Of a stretch of 64,000 nt of DNA, positions 1 through 12,012 are shown piece after piece. Location: assembly GCA_038502055.1 (NCBI GenBank), contig JAXRKN010000045.1, positions 3,060,501-3,124,500 of the forward strand, in the 5' to 3' direction. This DNA comes from Tanytarsus gracilentus. Its lineage: Eukaryota; Arthropoda; Insecta; Diptera; Chironomidae. The position numbers and the translations under genes are program-made. A model generated the notes under the pieces. That model ran no database searches, had not been told where the DNA came from, and was given only the letters and a program-made list of their open reading frames with translations. How positions within the stretch are numbered: the stretch's first letter is position 1; the number at the start of each line of letters is the position of its first letter.

Positions 1-350
1 TCCAAAAAGAGGTTTGTCACATAGTTGGATAATAATAAAAAGAATAAACAAACGCCACAGACAACTATTCAAGGTCAATAAATTTAGATATTCATTGATA
101 TGTGCTCATGAATTCGATTAAGTGGCGAAAAAATTTAGATTTTTTATTCAAAATAAATTGAGACAAGTTCAAAAATAATTTCCATAAAGAATTACCGGAT
201 TTTTCAAATACTTCTAAATGAGTCACAATTTTTTTTACTCAAACACCTCAAGATAGAAAAAAATTGTATGTTTTGCTCTTCAATTTCACCATTAAGAAAT
301 AAAAAATTTAAAATTTAAATCTCAATTACCTAATTTATTTTCGCCAAAAG

Positions 351-3300
351 ATTTTCCGGTTCCAAATCGATTTTTTCGACTCTCTTATTGGCCAATTATG
401 AGGAGCAGTTTTTCATGTCAACCGGTGGTACGATTAATGAAAGTCTTTCGTATGAATCCCAGAAAGAAAAGCTTCGCGAAAAAATCAATAAGAAAATTAT
501 GAAGGAAAAGGCATTGAAAGAATTGGAGACAAAATCGCAAATATCGAGCGATAACAACTCGGATAGCGCCACAGATGAAAGCAATAACAGAGACGATGAT
601 GAAAACGTTAATTGCAGTGCAGTCGTGACGCTTAACATCGATGAATCATGTGTGAGTAAAAGGGCTGACTTGTAAATTTTGTCACGCTCTGATGAAGTTA
701 AGAGGGGTCAAAAAACTCATTTTTCTTGCGAGTTATCTAAACATGATTAATAAAATTAATGTGACGTAATTTAAGCTCAATTCTCTCACGCTAGATTCTT
801 CAAATTACATTAAATTTTTTATTTATAGATTCACAGTATTTATCAAGACGTTCTGGTTATTATTCTGCATCGACTGGGTGGATTTGATGAGGATGACGAA
901 GATTGCATTAAAATTGACAGCGATTCTGCGCTGCAATACGTTCGCGATGCGTTTGCCGTTGATGAAAGTAAACATGAGAATTTTCTAGTTAAAGTTAAAG
1001 AGCTTCAGAGTGAAGAATGTTCGGTCGCATCTAAAAGCGCTGAAGGCTTTAAAGCTCACATAAAGCTTTTGAAAATTCTCCTTAAACATGAGATTGAAAG
1101 CTCAAAAATTCCTCAACATTATTGGAGTGGAAAATTTAGCTTTTTAGCTTCGACAATTTTATCTCTTCATGCTGATTTTCATAAGCTGCAAAATGCTTCA
1201 GAAAAATCTTTCGCATGCTGGGCGGCATTTAGTGAAATTCACTATCAATATCCACTCAATACTAAAACATTCAAAGATCTTCTCGATGACATCGTTGATG
1301 TCTACAGCGAAAATGAAGAAATCGCCACAACGCCAAGTCGAAAGACCTCGATTCGTCTACCAGCATGTCTCAGTCTCGTTTCACCATCTCTTCAACAAAA
1401 AGCCCTTGAAGCTGCATCAAATCGATGCGGTGACCAACTCAAAACAGAAGACAATGAAATCATGAAATCGTTTTGGCATTCTAGTCAAAAGCTTTCGGAA
1501 GCTTTCACAAATTTTATCAGAAAAATTCATTATGAAAATGAAGAAATTGACACAATCAAAATTTTGCGAGAAATCTTTGAGATCGAGAAGAGAATTGAAA
1601 AAATCCTTCCGATGAATTTTAAGATTATCAGTGACCCACGATTTGTGGAGCTTGTGAAGAAAGCTTTGACCGAAGGAACTGCAATGCATCTCATGAAAAA
1701 TATCAAGAATAGAAATTTAAAAAGTCGAAACAGTGAGAAGCGATTGTGCGAATTAATTCGAGTCATGAACTTTGCACAAAATCATTTAAAAAATGTAGCA
1801 AAAAAGTATTCGGAAATTTTTGCATCGTAAGTTAATTTTATTGAATTTTTGAAAATGTTTTAATTAATTTCGTTTAGGTTTTATGGTTTTTCATTTTCCT
1901 CTCATCTCTACAAAGTGTACGACATCGAGCTCACACACTTAATTAAACCAATTGTAACCGATATCTGCAATACAAGGGAGGGAAACATCGAAAATTACAA
2001 TAAAATTGAGGAAAATATTGCAACGAAACTTTTCGAGCTTTATCTTCAACTTAAAGTTTTTTCCGACCATGGAATGGAACTTTATGGTATGAATGAATTG
2101 AGAATGGCGAAATATTACGAGTGGTTTACGGCGAATGTCGATAAGTGGAATATGGTGTCGGTTTTTAATACAATGACAAGGTATGACGTAAACGGTGTGT
2201 AGGATCGTCATGAGGTTTGAAGTGCTTTTGCTTGAAAACGAGCTTGTACAACCCCAGATTGTCCTACACTTATGTTTATAAGATACTAAATTTTAATCAT
2301 CTCACAGAATCGAGCGAGCAATCGAGATGGACAAACTCAAGCCAGAACTTAAGGATCAACTTTTCTCATCATCGGCCATCGACACAATGCAAATACTCTA
2401 TTCAGTCAAGAAATTCTGGCAGAATCTTAAATGGTCGGATGAAGCGCGCGAAGCAGAAGTTAAAAATAATGTCGCACACGACATTTTTCGCTTCACTATG
2501 CTTTACTATGAAAAGCTCAGTGATAAGACAAAAAATATCGATGCGATGAAGAACACAAACGCGGGAATATTTAAATTTCCTATTGAGACATGCATAGCGA
2601 TTGCAAATTTTAATTATGTGTCAGTAGAGAGTGAAACTTGTGTTGCTGATCTCACAAAAAATCTCGAAAATGTGCAAAAAGCTTTTGAAAATTCTCGAAC
2701 TTTTGAGGCGAAAGCGATTCGGGACCTGCTCGAGTTTACTTTCAAAAAGACATCAGTGACAATCAAAAAATTAATGCTCGAAGGAGCTGAAAAGGATAAC
2801 CATCGAAGTGATGACATTGCTGATCGACTTATGACTTATGTTGAGGACACGATGAACTCTCTCCATCATGATTTGAGTTCTAAGGACAATGATATGGCAA
2901 AATTCGTTTTTTGGGAAGAAATTTTGCAAGTATTTGAAGAAGTGATTCAAGTCTCAATTCAACGCCAAATGACGCCACAATTTTTCTCAAATTTAAAGAA
3001 AATCTTCAGCGTTTTGAAAGAAATTTTCAAGTTTGACGAAAACGAAAATTTTAATTTGGAAAAAGTTACGAAAATTGATCGAGTTTTGGATCGCTATGGA
3101 CTCAACACGTCGAGACTCATTCATCAATACTTTAAAGATCGGTATGAGATGCAAAATCAAATTCAAAAAACTCCCTTCAATCCAAATGGAATGCTTACAG
3201 TTTTCTGCTATTTTACTGGAAATATTCTCAAGCTTGAGATTTTAAATGCTCGAAATTTAATTCCACTTGGACCGAATAAAAAGTGTGATCCGTTCGTTAA

Positions 3301-3818
3301 AGTTTCGATTGAGCCCAAAAAACACTTTTCGAATATCAGAGAGGCTAAAACAAAAACCCAACAAGACACTCATTTTCCACTTTACGACGAAACTTTTCAA
3401 TTTCAACTCAGCGACGAGCAGAAAAACATTAAGGATGCAATTTTATTCTTCAACATTAAGAATCGATGTCTCATAATTGACGAGTGCATTGCAGAGGCAT
3501 TTTTGTCGTTTAAAGACATTCCGGAATATTCATCGAGTGATAAAAAAGTGCAAATTCATTTGACTTTGACGAGGCTTCAAAGTGATGGTGAGTTAAAAAA
3601 TAGAAATCCATGAAAATATTTTATAAAATTTAAAGAGCTTTTTAAAAATTTTAACTAAACGAATTTTTTAATTATTTTTCACAGAAATTGAATCTTTAAA
3701 AGCTTTAAAACACCGAGCGGAAGCAAATGACAAAGATGCAAAGGAATTTCTCTCGAAATTAAAATCGAAAACTTTGATATCGGCTAAAAAATTGAGATTA
3801 CCAATAACTCAACTGTAG
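351..3818 (+). CDS. unc-13-4 paralogue, copy A (5' partial, intact to stop)
   Basis: Inferred exons are 351-651, 829-1826, 1878-2180, 2308-3587 and 3685-3818, stop TAG at 3816. All borders are GT..AG and join in frame, giving at least 1004 residues. The exon at 351 opens in phase 2, so an upstream exon is missing; frames before it are closed by stops. The protein aligns by eye with copy C through the MUN region: HEIESS..YWSGKF, the MHD1-like FELYLQLKVFSDHG, YEWFTANVDKW, the MHD2-like FFSNLKKIF, LIHQYFKDRYEMQ, then a C-terminal C2 starting near LEILNARNLIP. The family primes SNAREs for exocytosis of lysosome-related or dense-core vesicles. Unlike copy C, no N-terminal C2 is present: the sequence passes from LQYVRDAF straight to LKILLKHE. 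In the C-terminal C2 several Asp ligands are replaced. The open frame argues for a functional gene; its role is unknown. Confidence 0.82.
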
Positions 3819-4787
3819 ATTATTTTCTTCTTGAAAAAACACTTTCTCGATGTTTTATTAAATTGCAAGAAAAATTCTAAAAATTCAAAATCTATTTTCA
3901 ATTTAAATAGTAATGCTTTTATGATTTGATAATTTCAACTAAAAAAAATTGATTCAATAAAATTTTTCATCTCAATGATTCATAAATAAAAACGTGTGGT
4001 ATGGTAAACATATTAATTTTAATTTTGCATCAATAAAAGTAATTTATTAGTCTCACATTTTTATCAGTCAACTAGAAGCGACATTTAAGTGTGCAAACAT
4101 TATTATCATTGAATGAATTCAAATCAATTCAATCTTAATGCAATAAAAAGCAAAAATTGGTTGTATAAAAATAGAAAATTCCTCGAAACGCTTATCGAAC
4201 TTTAAATAAATTTTTTGAGATTATTTTGTAAACTATAGTTTCTCGTAAATTTTATTTAAACGCAAAAAAAGTAGCCAAAAATATTCTTTCTTAGAATTGA
4301 AAATGTAAACTCATTTTTTTCACTATAATTTAAGTCCGCGCCGCGTAAAAAGAAGAATTTCATTTTCATTTTACGATTTATGTTTACTCTATATTTTTAT
4401 GTAAAATAATGTGAAAAAAAAATATTTTTGTAGTTAAATACAAACACAACTAGGTACTCAAATAGATAAATTTTTAGAAAGAGTACAAAGTTGCATATAC
4501 ATAAAATGAGTGAGAACACAAATAAAAGTTATGCTCACTTAGACTTCCTAAATCAAAGTTTTTAAAAAATGAAAGAGATGATTTTAAATTGACCCGACGT
4601 GTTAATTACATTTGAGGAGAGATTGTTTATTTTTTATTGACTAACAAAATTGATAAATTATATAAGCGATAGAATCAAGAAGAAATTTTTAATCTTTAAA
4701 ACATTTCCGAGTAAATAGATGGTGAAATATTTTCGGCTACTGTGCGAAATTTTATTTCTGTATTGGTGATTGGACGTTAAGTATTGA
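3819..4787. other. Intergenic spacer between unc-13-4 copies A and B
   Basis: About 970 bases of AT-rich sequence. It should hold the 3' UTR of copy A (an AATAAA lies near 3955) and the promoter of copy B. No further gene or clear repeat was seen. Confidence 0.5.
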
Positions 4788-7700
4788 GTGGTGCTCACGA
4801 AAATTTTCAGTTCTGTTGCTGAATTCGAAGTGAAAACATCTAAAAAGAAAGTGCGTTCGAAAATTTCAATGATGGACAGCAAAGATGAAATTGATTCTCC
4901 AACAAAAAATTCTAAACCGCTTCAAAGAAGTTTTTCGTCTAAAATTTACTCGTCAATTCGACGCATTAAACCGAATTTTAGAAATTCAATTAGGTCCAAA
5001 CCTTTCCTTACCCGACTTTTACTCGCTGCATATGAGGAAAGATTTTACTTGACTGGTGGATCATTAAATTCAGCTTCATATGAGGAGCAAAAGAAAAAAT
5101 TTCTTAAAGATATCGAAAAAACCATTCAAAAAAAGAGAGAAATTCTTCAAGCTACAGTTCACGAGAACTTCATTCAATGCGACAATCCAAAAGAGCTTCA
5201 AATTGAAATCACCCTAAAAATCAAGAATGAAACAGTAAATGCCATCTACATGGAGATTCTATATGTCATTATTCATCGTTTGTGCAAGGAAATCGATGTG
5301 GATGATAAAGAAGAGGACATACTAGTGTACAAACATTCTGCGCTTGAATTTATTCGTGATGTGTTTGGAAAAAGTGAAAGTGCCCATTCTGAAAGTTTAG
5401 AAAATCTTAATAAACTTTCAGTAGTTCCTAATGCACCCTCAAAACCAACAATCGCTTCCGATAAAGATCTCGAGTCTTACGTCAATCTCCTCAAAATTAT
5501 CATCAAATATGAAATTATTCGTTCAAAGTCGCCACAAAACGTTTGGAATGGAAAGTTTAGTCTCTTATCACTGACAATTTTGTCATTGCACGCCGAATAT
5601 TTAAAACTCGATAAACCAGCCGAAATTTTAGCCAGATGGATAGCATATGTTGATATTCATAATCACTACAGAATAAATTTAAAAACATGCTGCATGCTTA
5701 TTCAAACAATTTCTGGAATTTTATCGACTAAAAATGAAGTGCAACCAAAACGCAACAGTGGAGATGATTTTTTTGACAAAGCACGCTTTAAAATGAAATT
5801 TTTAGAATCATCTGAATCTCTTTCAAAAAGTTTCACAAATTTCATTGAAAAAATTCACAAAGAAGACGACAAAACTGAAAATTTGGAAAATATTTTGGTG
5901 ATTGAGAAGAAAATTGAAGAGATTCGCTCAGAGAGTGAAAGTGTGATTAAATTTAATGAGGCCATAAAAGTGTCATTAGTTCGAGGAACTAAGTTACACT
6001 TTAAGAAAAAGATCGAGTCAAAAAATTTGGAGTTTCTCAAAGGTGAAAAGCTGCTGAGTGAGGTGGCAAATATTTTGGAGTTTACAATTGAGCACTGGAA
6101 AAAAGTTTCAGCAAAATATACAGGAATTTTTGAGAGGTGAGTTCACATATTACTTTTAATAAAAAATTCTTTAATACATTTTTGTACATACTTTTAATAC
6201 ATATGGTCTTTTAAAAATTGACCTTTGATCTTTAATTTTAATTATTTTTCGTTAGTCATTGCAATTTCTCATTCACGGAATGTCTCTACAAAATTTATGC
6301 AACAGAACTGGCAACTTTAATCAAACCAATTGTACACAATTTTTTTGACTCACACGAGAAGATTGAGGGAAATCCATCAATTGAACTATTTAAACTTTAT
6401 ACTCAACTAAACGTGATTGCCGAGCATGGAATTCTAAACTACAACAATGATTGGAATGATGAATCGATTGGGAAATTTTATGAGTGGTTCACAATGGATG
6501 CAAAGAAATGGAATGTGGTGGCTGCCTTTAAGGCTCATACAAAATATAATGAAAAGTAAATTAATTCTAAAATTTAAGTTTTTATAGATTATAAAAAATG
6601 TTTTTTGTTGGCAGAATTTTGCGTGCCATCGATGAAGACAAATTACAGCCAGAAGATGAAAACTCGACCGAAGGACTTTTTTCATCATCAGCCTTTGATA
6701 CCGCTTCAATTTTCGCCGGTATTCAAAATTTTTGGAAAACATTTAAGTGCGCTGATAAAGAATTTTTAAAGGAAATTGAAGAAAATATTTCGACTGAAAT
6801 TTGCAGCAGCACAAAATTATATTTTGATAAAATTAACGAAAAAATTACCAAACTTGACAGCTCAAACTTTGTGATTTTAATGCTGCCCAAGGAAGTTTTT
6901 GTAGCCATTGCTAATTTCAATTATTTAACAAAAATGACCAAAACTTGTGTAGACCGTCCCACAGAAATTTTTTAATTTTTTAATTTTATATTTTTGATGA
7001 AATTTTTATTTGTATATTTGTAAATTTTGTTTAAATTTAAATGGATTTATAGAAATTTTGATTAAATTTTATAATTTAATGAAATTTTGATTATTTTTTA
7101 AAAAATTTTTTTAAATTTTTTAATTTAATGTAAATTTCTAATTTTTCCACTTTTGTGACCTTAATTTAATTAGTTTTTTGCTCATCAGGTCTGGGCTTGG
7201 TTGTTTTTGCTCTGTAATGAAGAGGAATATTTTTAGAAATAACTTTTTTTGCTTACCCGCCGTTGCTAGGATTCGAACCGCTGTCTTCAAGAAATGAATT
7301 TGTTAACACTGCGCGCGTAACATTGCGCTACCAAGCCTTTATTAAATTTAATTTAAATGGTAAAGCTTTATAAGAAATAAAAGTTTTTGAGAAAATTTAA
7401 GTTCTTTTATTTTTGTCTATCTTTTGCTTTAAAAAATAATATGTCATTTTGATTATTTTGAAGAATACTATTTTTAATTTTTATGAGAGGAACTAAAAAT
7501 TTAAACTGAAATTTAAATTGTTTTTCTGCTTTATGTTTCTTTGATGATTATTTTAGGAACTCTTAAAAAAATTATCAGAAAATTAAGGAAAGCGATTAAG
7601 CAAAAACGGAAATAGTTAATAAACTTTTAAAGTGCGTTAGGGAAATAAAAATATATATTAAAAAAAATTGATAGAAATTTTGTTCCGTTTTCAAATGCTT

Positions 7701-9578
7701 GATAATAAACTTTGAACCTCAACCTTTAAAATTTTTGCAACAAAACTTTAAATTTAAAAAGAATATCTATATCGAATTGAATTTAATTAATGGAAACTTG
7801 GCTTTTGTTATAAAATTAAATATAAATTGACATAAAATTAATGTAAAAATTTCATATTAAACTTCTGTTCAGATTTTTTTATTAAATTGCATCAATTTAA
7901 TATAAAAAATTCTATTTAATTTTTGGTCAAAAAATTTAATATACAATTGATATCAAATTAATGTAAAAATTTAATAAAAAATTTTTGGCAAAAAATTTAA
8001 TATAAAATTGATATCAAATTAATGTAAAAATTTAATATAAATTTTTTGGTAAAAAAAATTTATATTAAATTGATATAAATTAATGTAAAAATTTGATATT
8101 GAAATTTTGGTCAAAAAATTTAATATAAAATTGATATCAAATTAATGTAAAAATTTAATAAAAAATTTTTGGTAAAAAATTTAATATAAAATTGATATAA
8201 ATTAATGTAAAAATTTGATATAAATTTTTGGGTCAAAAATTTTTACATTAAATTGACATCAAATTAATGTAAAAATTTGATATTGAAATTCCGGTCAAAA
8301 AATTTAATATCAAATTTATGTCAAATTTGATATTCAAAAAACATTAATTTGACATTAAATAAAATATTTTTTTACTTGCTATTAAATTGACATCAAATTT
8401 GATATTAAATTTGACATTAAATTTTTTTGTTGATATCAAATTCATGTAAATTTAATATCAATTTGATGTCAAAAATTTTTTTTGACAAGGATTTAACGTC
8501 AAATTGATATCAATTCAACCAAAAATTGTTCTATGGGTAATATGCACGATCATTTAAAAGAGTATGAAGTGAATGCAATTCAACAACTTCTAGAATCGGC
8601 ATTTGATAAGATTAAAGAAGAGTTTGACGCTTATAAAAAGAGTAAAAATAGCAATTTGACCGATAAACTCCTCAGCCATGATATGAATACATTGGCAAAA
8701 TTCAAGCACATAAAAGCAATTCACGAAAAAAATTTGCCACTTTTTGGTTTTGTGATTAAAAAATTGGCGGTGCTCGAACTTTCTCCGCACTATTACAAAA
8801 CTTTGCAGAATATTTTCAACAATTTAAATCAAATTTTTGATATCGATGAAAATTGGCCAGAAGAAAGTTTAAAATGTGCCGAAGAAATTTGTAAAATTTT
8901 GCACTTTAAAGCAATTTCAACTCAGGAGCTCATCAAGCAATTTCGATATGAGATGAACAGCCAATCTGCAGATTCTAAAGCAGTGCTCGGAGTTCATTGC
9001 TTTTTTGAAAATAACACCCTCAAGCTGGAAATTTTGAATGTGAGAAATCTCAATTTTATAAAGTCCGTTAAAAATTTAAACACATTCGTCAAAATTTCAA
9101 TTGAACCCAAACTATATTTCTCTGATATTGCTGAGGTAAAAACCAAACCACAAAAAGAAGCCAAATGTGCAGTAATTTTTGAAAGTTTCGAATTTAAATT
9201 GGCCAAAGAACAAATGAACATTTTCGATGCAAATTTAGTCTTGAGAATTAAAGACAAAAATATCATCGGTAAAAATGGGTTTATGGCTGAAACAAATTTA
9301 TCGTTCCGTGATATACCAAAGGAGAAGCCAAAAAAATTGAAGCAGATTGATCTGAAATTAACAACACCGCCAGAAGGTTTGAAAAATAATAAAATAATAA
9401 ATTTTAAATAAAAATTATTTTTCCTAATTTAGGCCATGACATCTTAGAAGCACTTAAAAGTAGAACGAACGATAAGGACGCTAAAAATTTCCTCGCTAAA
9501 GTTAACACAAGGACTTCAATCTTACCTAAACAATTGATACCAAATGGGCTTCTTTCACAAATGAAATTAATTAATTAA
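4788..9578 (+). CDS. unc-13-4 paralogue, copy B (exon interrupted by AT-rich insertion)
   Basis: Exons are 4788-6136, 6256-6555, 6615-~6965, then ~8533-9376 and 9433-9578 (TAA). The start may be 4788 or the in-frame ATG at 4869. Like copy A it lacks the N-terminal C2 and keeps MHD1-like, MHD2-like and C-terminal C2 segments. The intron that splits copy A at 652-828 is absent: the frame runs unbroken through KNETVNAIYMEILYV. After AIANFNYLT..TCVDRPTEIF the frame stops at 6973-6975. Homology to copy A resumes only at MGNMHDHLKEYEVNAI (8533), after ~1.56 kb of AT-rich repeats. No good donor/acceptor pair rejoins the two halves, although an AG at 8559-8560 is possible. Ca2+ ligands of the C2 are mostly lost. 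It could be a dying gene, two separate products, or a gene with a new intron. The coding halves themselves remain open, so decay, if any, is recent. Confidence 0.65.
6966..8530. repeat. AT-rich insertion inside copy B, with ~60 bp tandem repeats
   Basis: This block interrupts what is one continuous exon in copies A and C. From about 7805 to 8310 it carries roughly eight imperfect copies of a ~60 bp unit of the form AAAAAATTTAATATAAAATT, then a TTGATATCAA palindrome, TTAATGTAAAAATTT and a TTTTTGGTC-like end. The remainder to 8520 is a degenerate mix of TTGACATTAAA and TTTGATATCAA words. A tRNA-like stretch lies at 7262-7337. Confidence 0.75.
7262..7337 (-). repeat. Degenerate tRNA-like sequence (possible SINE head)
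   Basis: On the - strand the sequence begins GGCTTGGTAGCGCAATG (A-box-like), has a good D-arm GCGC..GCGC, and carries a B box GGTTCGAATCC. The anticodon and T stems do not pair properly and there is no clean acceptor stem, so it is not a working tRNA. It may be the 5' part of a tRNA-derived SINE, or a decayed tRNA gene. Confidence 0.5.
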
Positions 9579-9949
9579 ATTTGAAAAATTAATTTTTTAA
9601 AATAAAATTGTGAGTTTTTGTATTTTATAATTTTCTACCGGCAATTTTCACGTGTTTTATTGTTTATGTTTTGAAACATTGAAATAATGTTTTCTTAAAA
9701 AAATTACATCAGTTGCTTTTTTTCAGCAAAACATTAGCACTAAACTTTACCTGCGATATTGTGTCGCAAAACATCATTTCACTTCAATCAGCTGTTTCAA
9801 AAGTTTTACGAAACATTGAAGATTTAAAATTACAAAATTCAATTATAAAATCACAAATTAAAAGAAAAACGAGGAAAAACAAGAAATCATAAACTAAAAA
9901 TCTTTCGATCATTGAAGATAAGAAACTTAAAGCATAAAAATCATTAAAT

Positions 9950-11236
9950 ATGGCTGAAAATAGAGGCAAGACAGTGAATTCGAATGTATTTAAAATTTCA
10001 AGCATCAACATTAAGATCGAAAATGATCTCGAAGCAGAAGAAGAAACAACTGTTCAGTCTTTACTGCCATCGTCAACATTTGACAGTCAACTTATGATTA
10101 AAAATGAACCAGAAGTCAGTTATGATTTGATTAAGCTAGAAAAAAGTGATGACGAAAAACAACAAAAACAATCAACTAAAAAGAAAAAATCCATTAAAAA
10201 GCCGCAAATTAAAATATTTTCATGTGATAAATGCTCGATAGAATTTACATCTAAGGTACAGTTGAATAATCATCGAATTGTCCACATTCCAGCTCATCTT
10301 GTCTGCAAAAAATGTGGAGCAAAGTTTAAGAAATCTTATGCATTTAAAAATCATGAATGTCTCCACTGTTCTTTCTGTAAAAAACTGTTTTACGATCGAA
10401 GGAGCTTTAAGAGACACCAAATAGCTCACACAGGACCAACGGAATCCAGCAATCCCTACATATGCGATTATTGTGGAAAAAATATTAAAATTCGACTTTC
10501 AATTATTCGTCATGTAATGGAGCACTGTCATGATGCTAAAATTAAGTGTGAGGTTTGTGGTAAAATGTGGAAAACTAATATCGCGCTAAAACAACACCTT
10601 AAAAAAGCACATTCAACATCACTTGTAAAATGTAAGGAGTGTGGCAAGGAGTTGAAACAACCATGTCTTTATGGACACATGAAATCTGTTCACAGCGATA
10701 AAACTCATAAATGTCCAGACTGTCAATCCAGCTTCAAGACTCTTTCGAAATTGAACGAGCATCAAAAAATTCACAATAAAAAGTTTCATTGCAAAATTTG
10801 TGATCGAAAGTTTGCTAACGGATATGAATTTAAGCAACATCAAATGTTTCACGAGAATCCAAATGCTTTTAGCTGTAAAGTGTGCAAGAAATCGTTCCAA
10901 AATTCTACAAGCCTGATGACTCATTTAAAGTCTCACAATTTGACTAAATTCAGAAATCTTCAATGCGATCTTTGCATTTTTATCACTCATCGAAAGGAAA
11001 GTTTGAGATACCACATCAACGCACATATCAAGCGCAATGCCAAGTTGGCGAATGTTAAAAAAGCTTGCAGATGTCCTAAATGTGGATTAATGTTCAAGAG
11101 TAAATGGAGCTTGTGGGGACATTCGGCGAATGTTCATCCAAAAGAGAAATGCAAATGCGATATTTGCGGAGTTGAGACAAAAACTAAAGAGTCAATGAAA
11201 GAACACTTGTTAACAAAGCATTTGAAATCGTTGTAA
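9950..11236 (+). CDS. C2H2 zinc-finger protein, 12 fingers
   Basis: Single-exon gene of 428 residues, starting at the ATG in ATATGGCTGAA, with no in-frame ATG upstream. Residues ~1-85 are acidic and disordered. They carry three sumoylation-type motifs (IKIE, IKNE, IKLE) and end in a Lys-rich stretch. From ~90 to the C-terminus there are about 12 C2H2 fingers in tandem, for example CDKCSIEF..H..H, CEVCGKMW..H..H and CDICGVET..H..H; one or two have unusual His spacing. Linkers mostly lack the TGEKP consensus. No ZAD or BTB domain is visible. It is most likely a nuclear DNA-binding regulator, target unknown. An AATAAA lies at 11304-11309. It sits between unc-13-4 copies B and C and shows no relation to them. 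Confidence 0.9.
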   Translation: MAENRGKTVNSNVFKISSINIKIENDLEAEEETTVQSLLPSSTFDSQLMIKNEPEVSYDLIKLEKSDDEKQQKQSTKKKKSIKKPQIKIFSCDKCSIEFTSKVQLNNHRIVHIPAHLVCKKCGAKFKKSYAFKNHECLHCSFCKKLFYDRRSFKRHQIAHTGPTESSNPYICDYCGKNIKIRLSIIRHVMEHCHDAKIKCEVCGKMWKTNIALKQHLKKAHSTSLVKCKECGKELKQPCLYGHMKSVHSDKTHKCPDCQSSFKTLSKLNEHQKIHNKKFHCKICDRKFANGYEFKQHQMFHENPNAFSCKVCKKSFQNSTSLMTHLKSHNLTKFRNLQCDLCIFITHRKESLRYHINAHIKRNAKLANVKKACRCPKCGLMFKSKWSLWGHSANVHPKEKCKCDICGVETKTKESMKEHLLTKHLKSL

Positions 11237-11973
11237 AACTGAATTTTTTTGTATCCTTAAGCTAAATTTACTTGGAATTTATCTGTACCTTGACTACATG
11301 ATTAATAAAAATTCATTTAACAAAACTGTGTTCGTATTTAATAAAGAAAGACCGAAAAAAATCAACGTTATTTGAATTTACATCATTGTTGCCAAAAGAC
11401 GTCATTAATTACAACCAGATTTTGAAAATTTCGCCATCATCAACTCTAAAAAATTTAAATACGACATATGTTTGCAATATATTTCCGAAAACATTCGAAA
11501 ACACTCAAACTATTCACATTCACAACATTAAACAATGAACATAAAACAGTAATAACTTTTAAATCATTAAAAAATTTCATTAAACATTGCACGATGGGTT
11601 TACAAAATATATTTTTCTAATTTTCCCTGTCAGTATAGACTAAGATTAAAATTTTAATTTGGAAAGAATCCATCAGAAAAATTTATAAGTTAAAAAATTA
11701 AATCAACTTAATTTATAAAAAGATGAAAGTTCAATTAAGATTAACCTATAAAATTATCGTATAAAATATTTAAAAGCTGTGAGTTCTCATTGATAATTAA
11801 CAAACAGTTCACTGGGTTAAAAACTAGTTAAAGATCATGGAGCGAATCAACGGAGGGTCAGATAAGTGCACTCACACATTAAAAAATTTAAATCACACTT
11901 TGGAAAAAATAAACACCAAAAAAACTTTAACCTAAAAACGGTAAATTTAAATAGCAACTTTATTACATGCATG

Positions 11974-11975
<2 letters not shown>

Positions 11976-12011
<36 letters not shown>
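11976..12011 (+). repeat. (TC)18 microsatellite
   Basis: About 36 uninterrupted bases of the TC dinucleotide. Read on the other strand it gives a spurious Arg-Glu repeat frame. Confidence 0.97.

Positions 12012-12012
<1 letters not shown>

Noticed and set aside
1..350. Possible upstream exon of copy A
   Set aside because: Stops in all relevant frames and no clear donor; the missing 5' exon probably lies outside the window.
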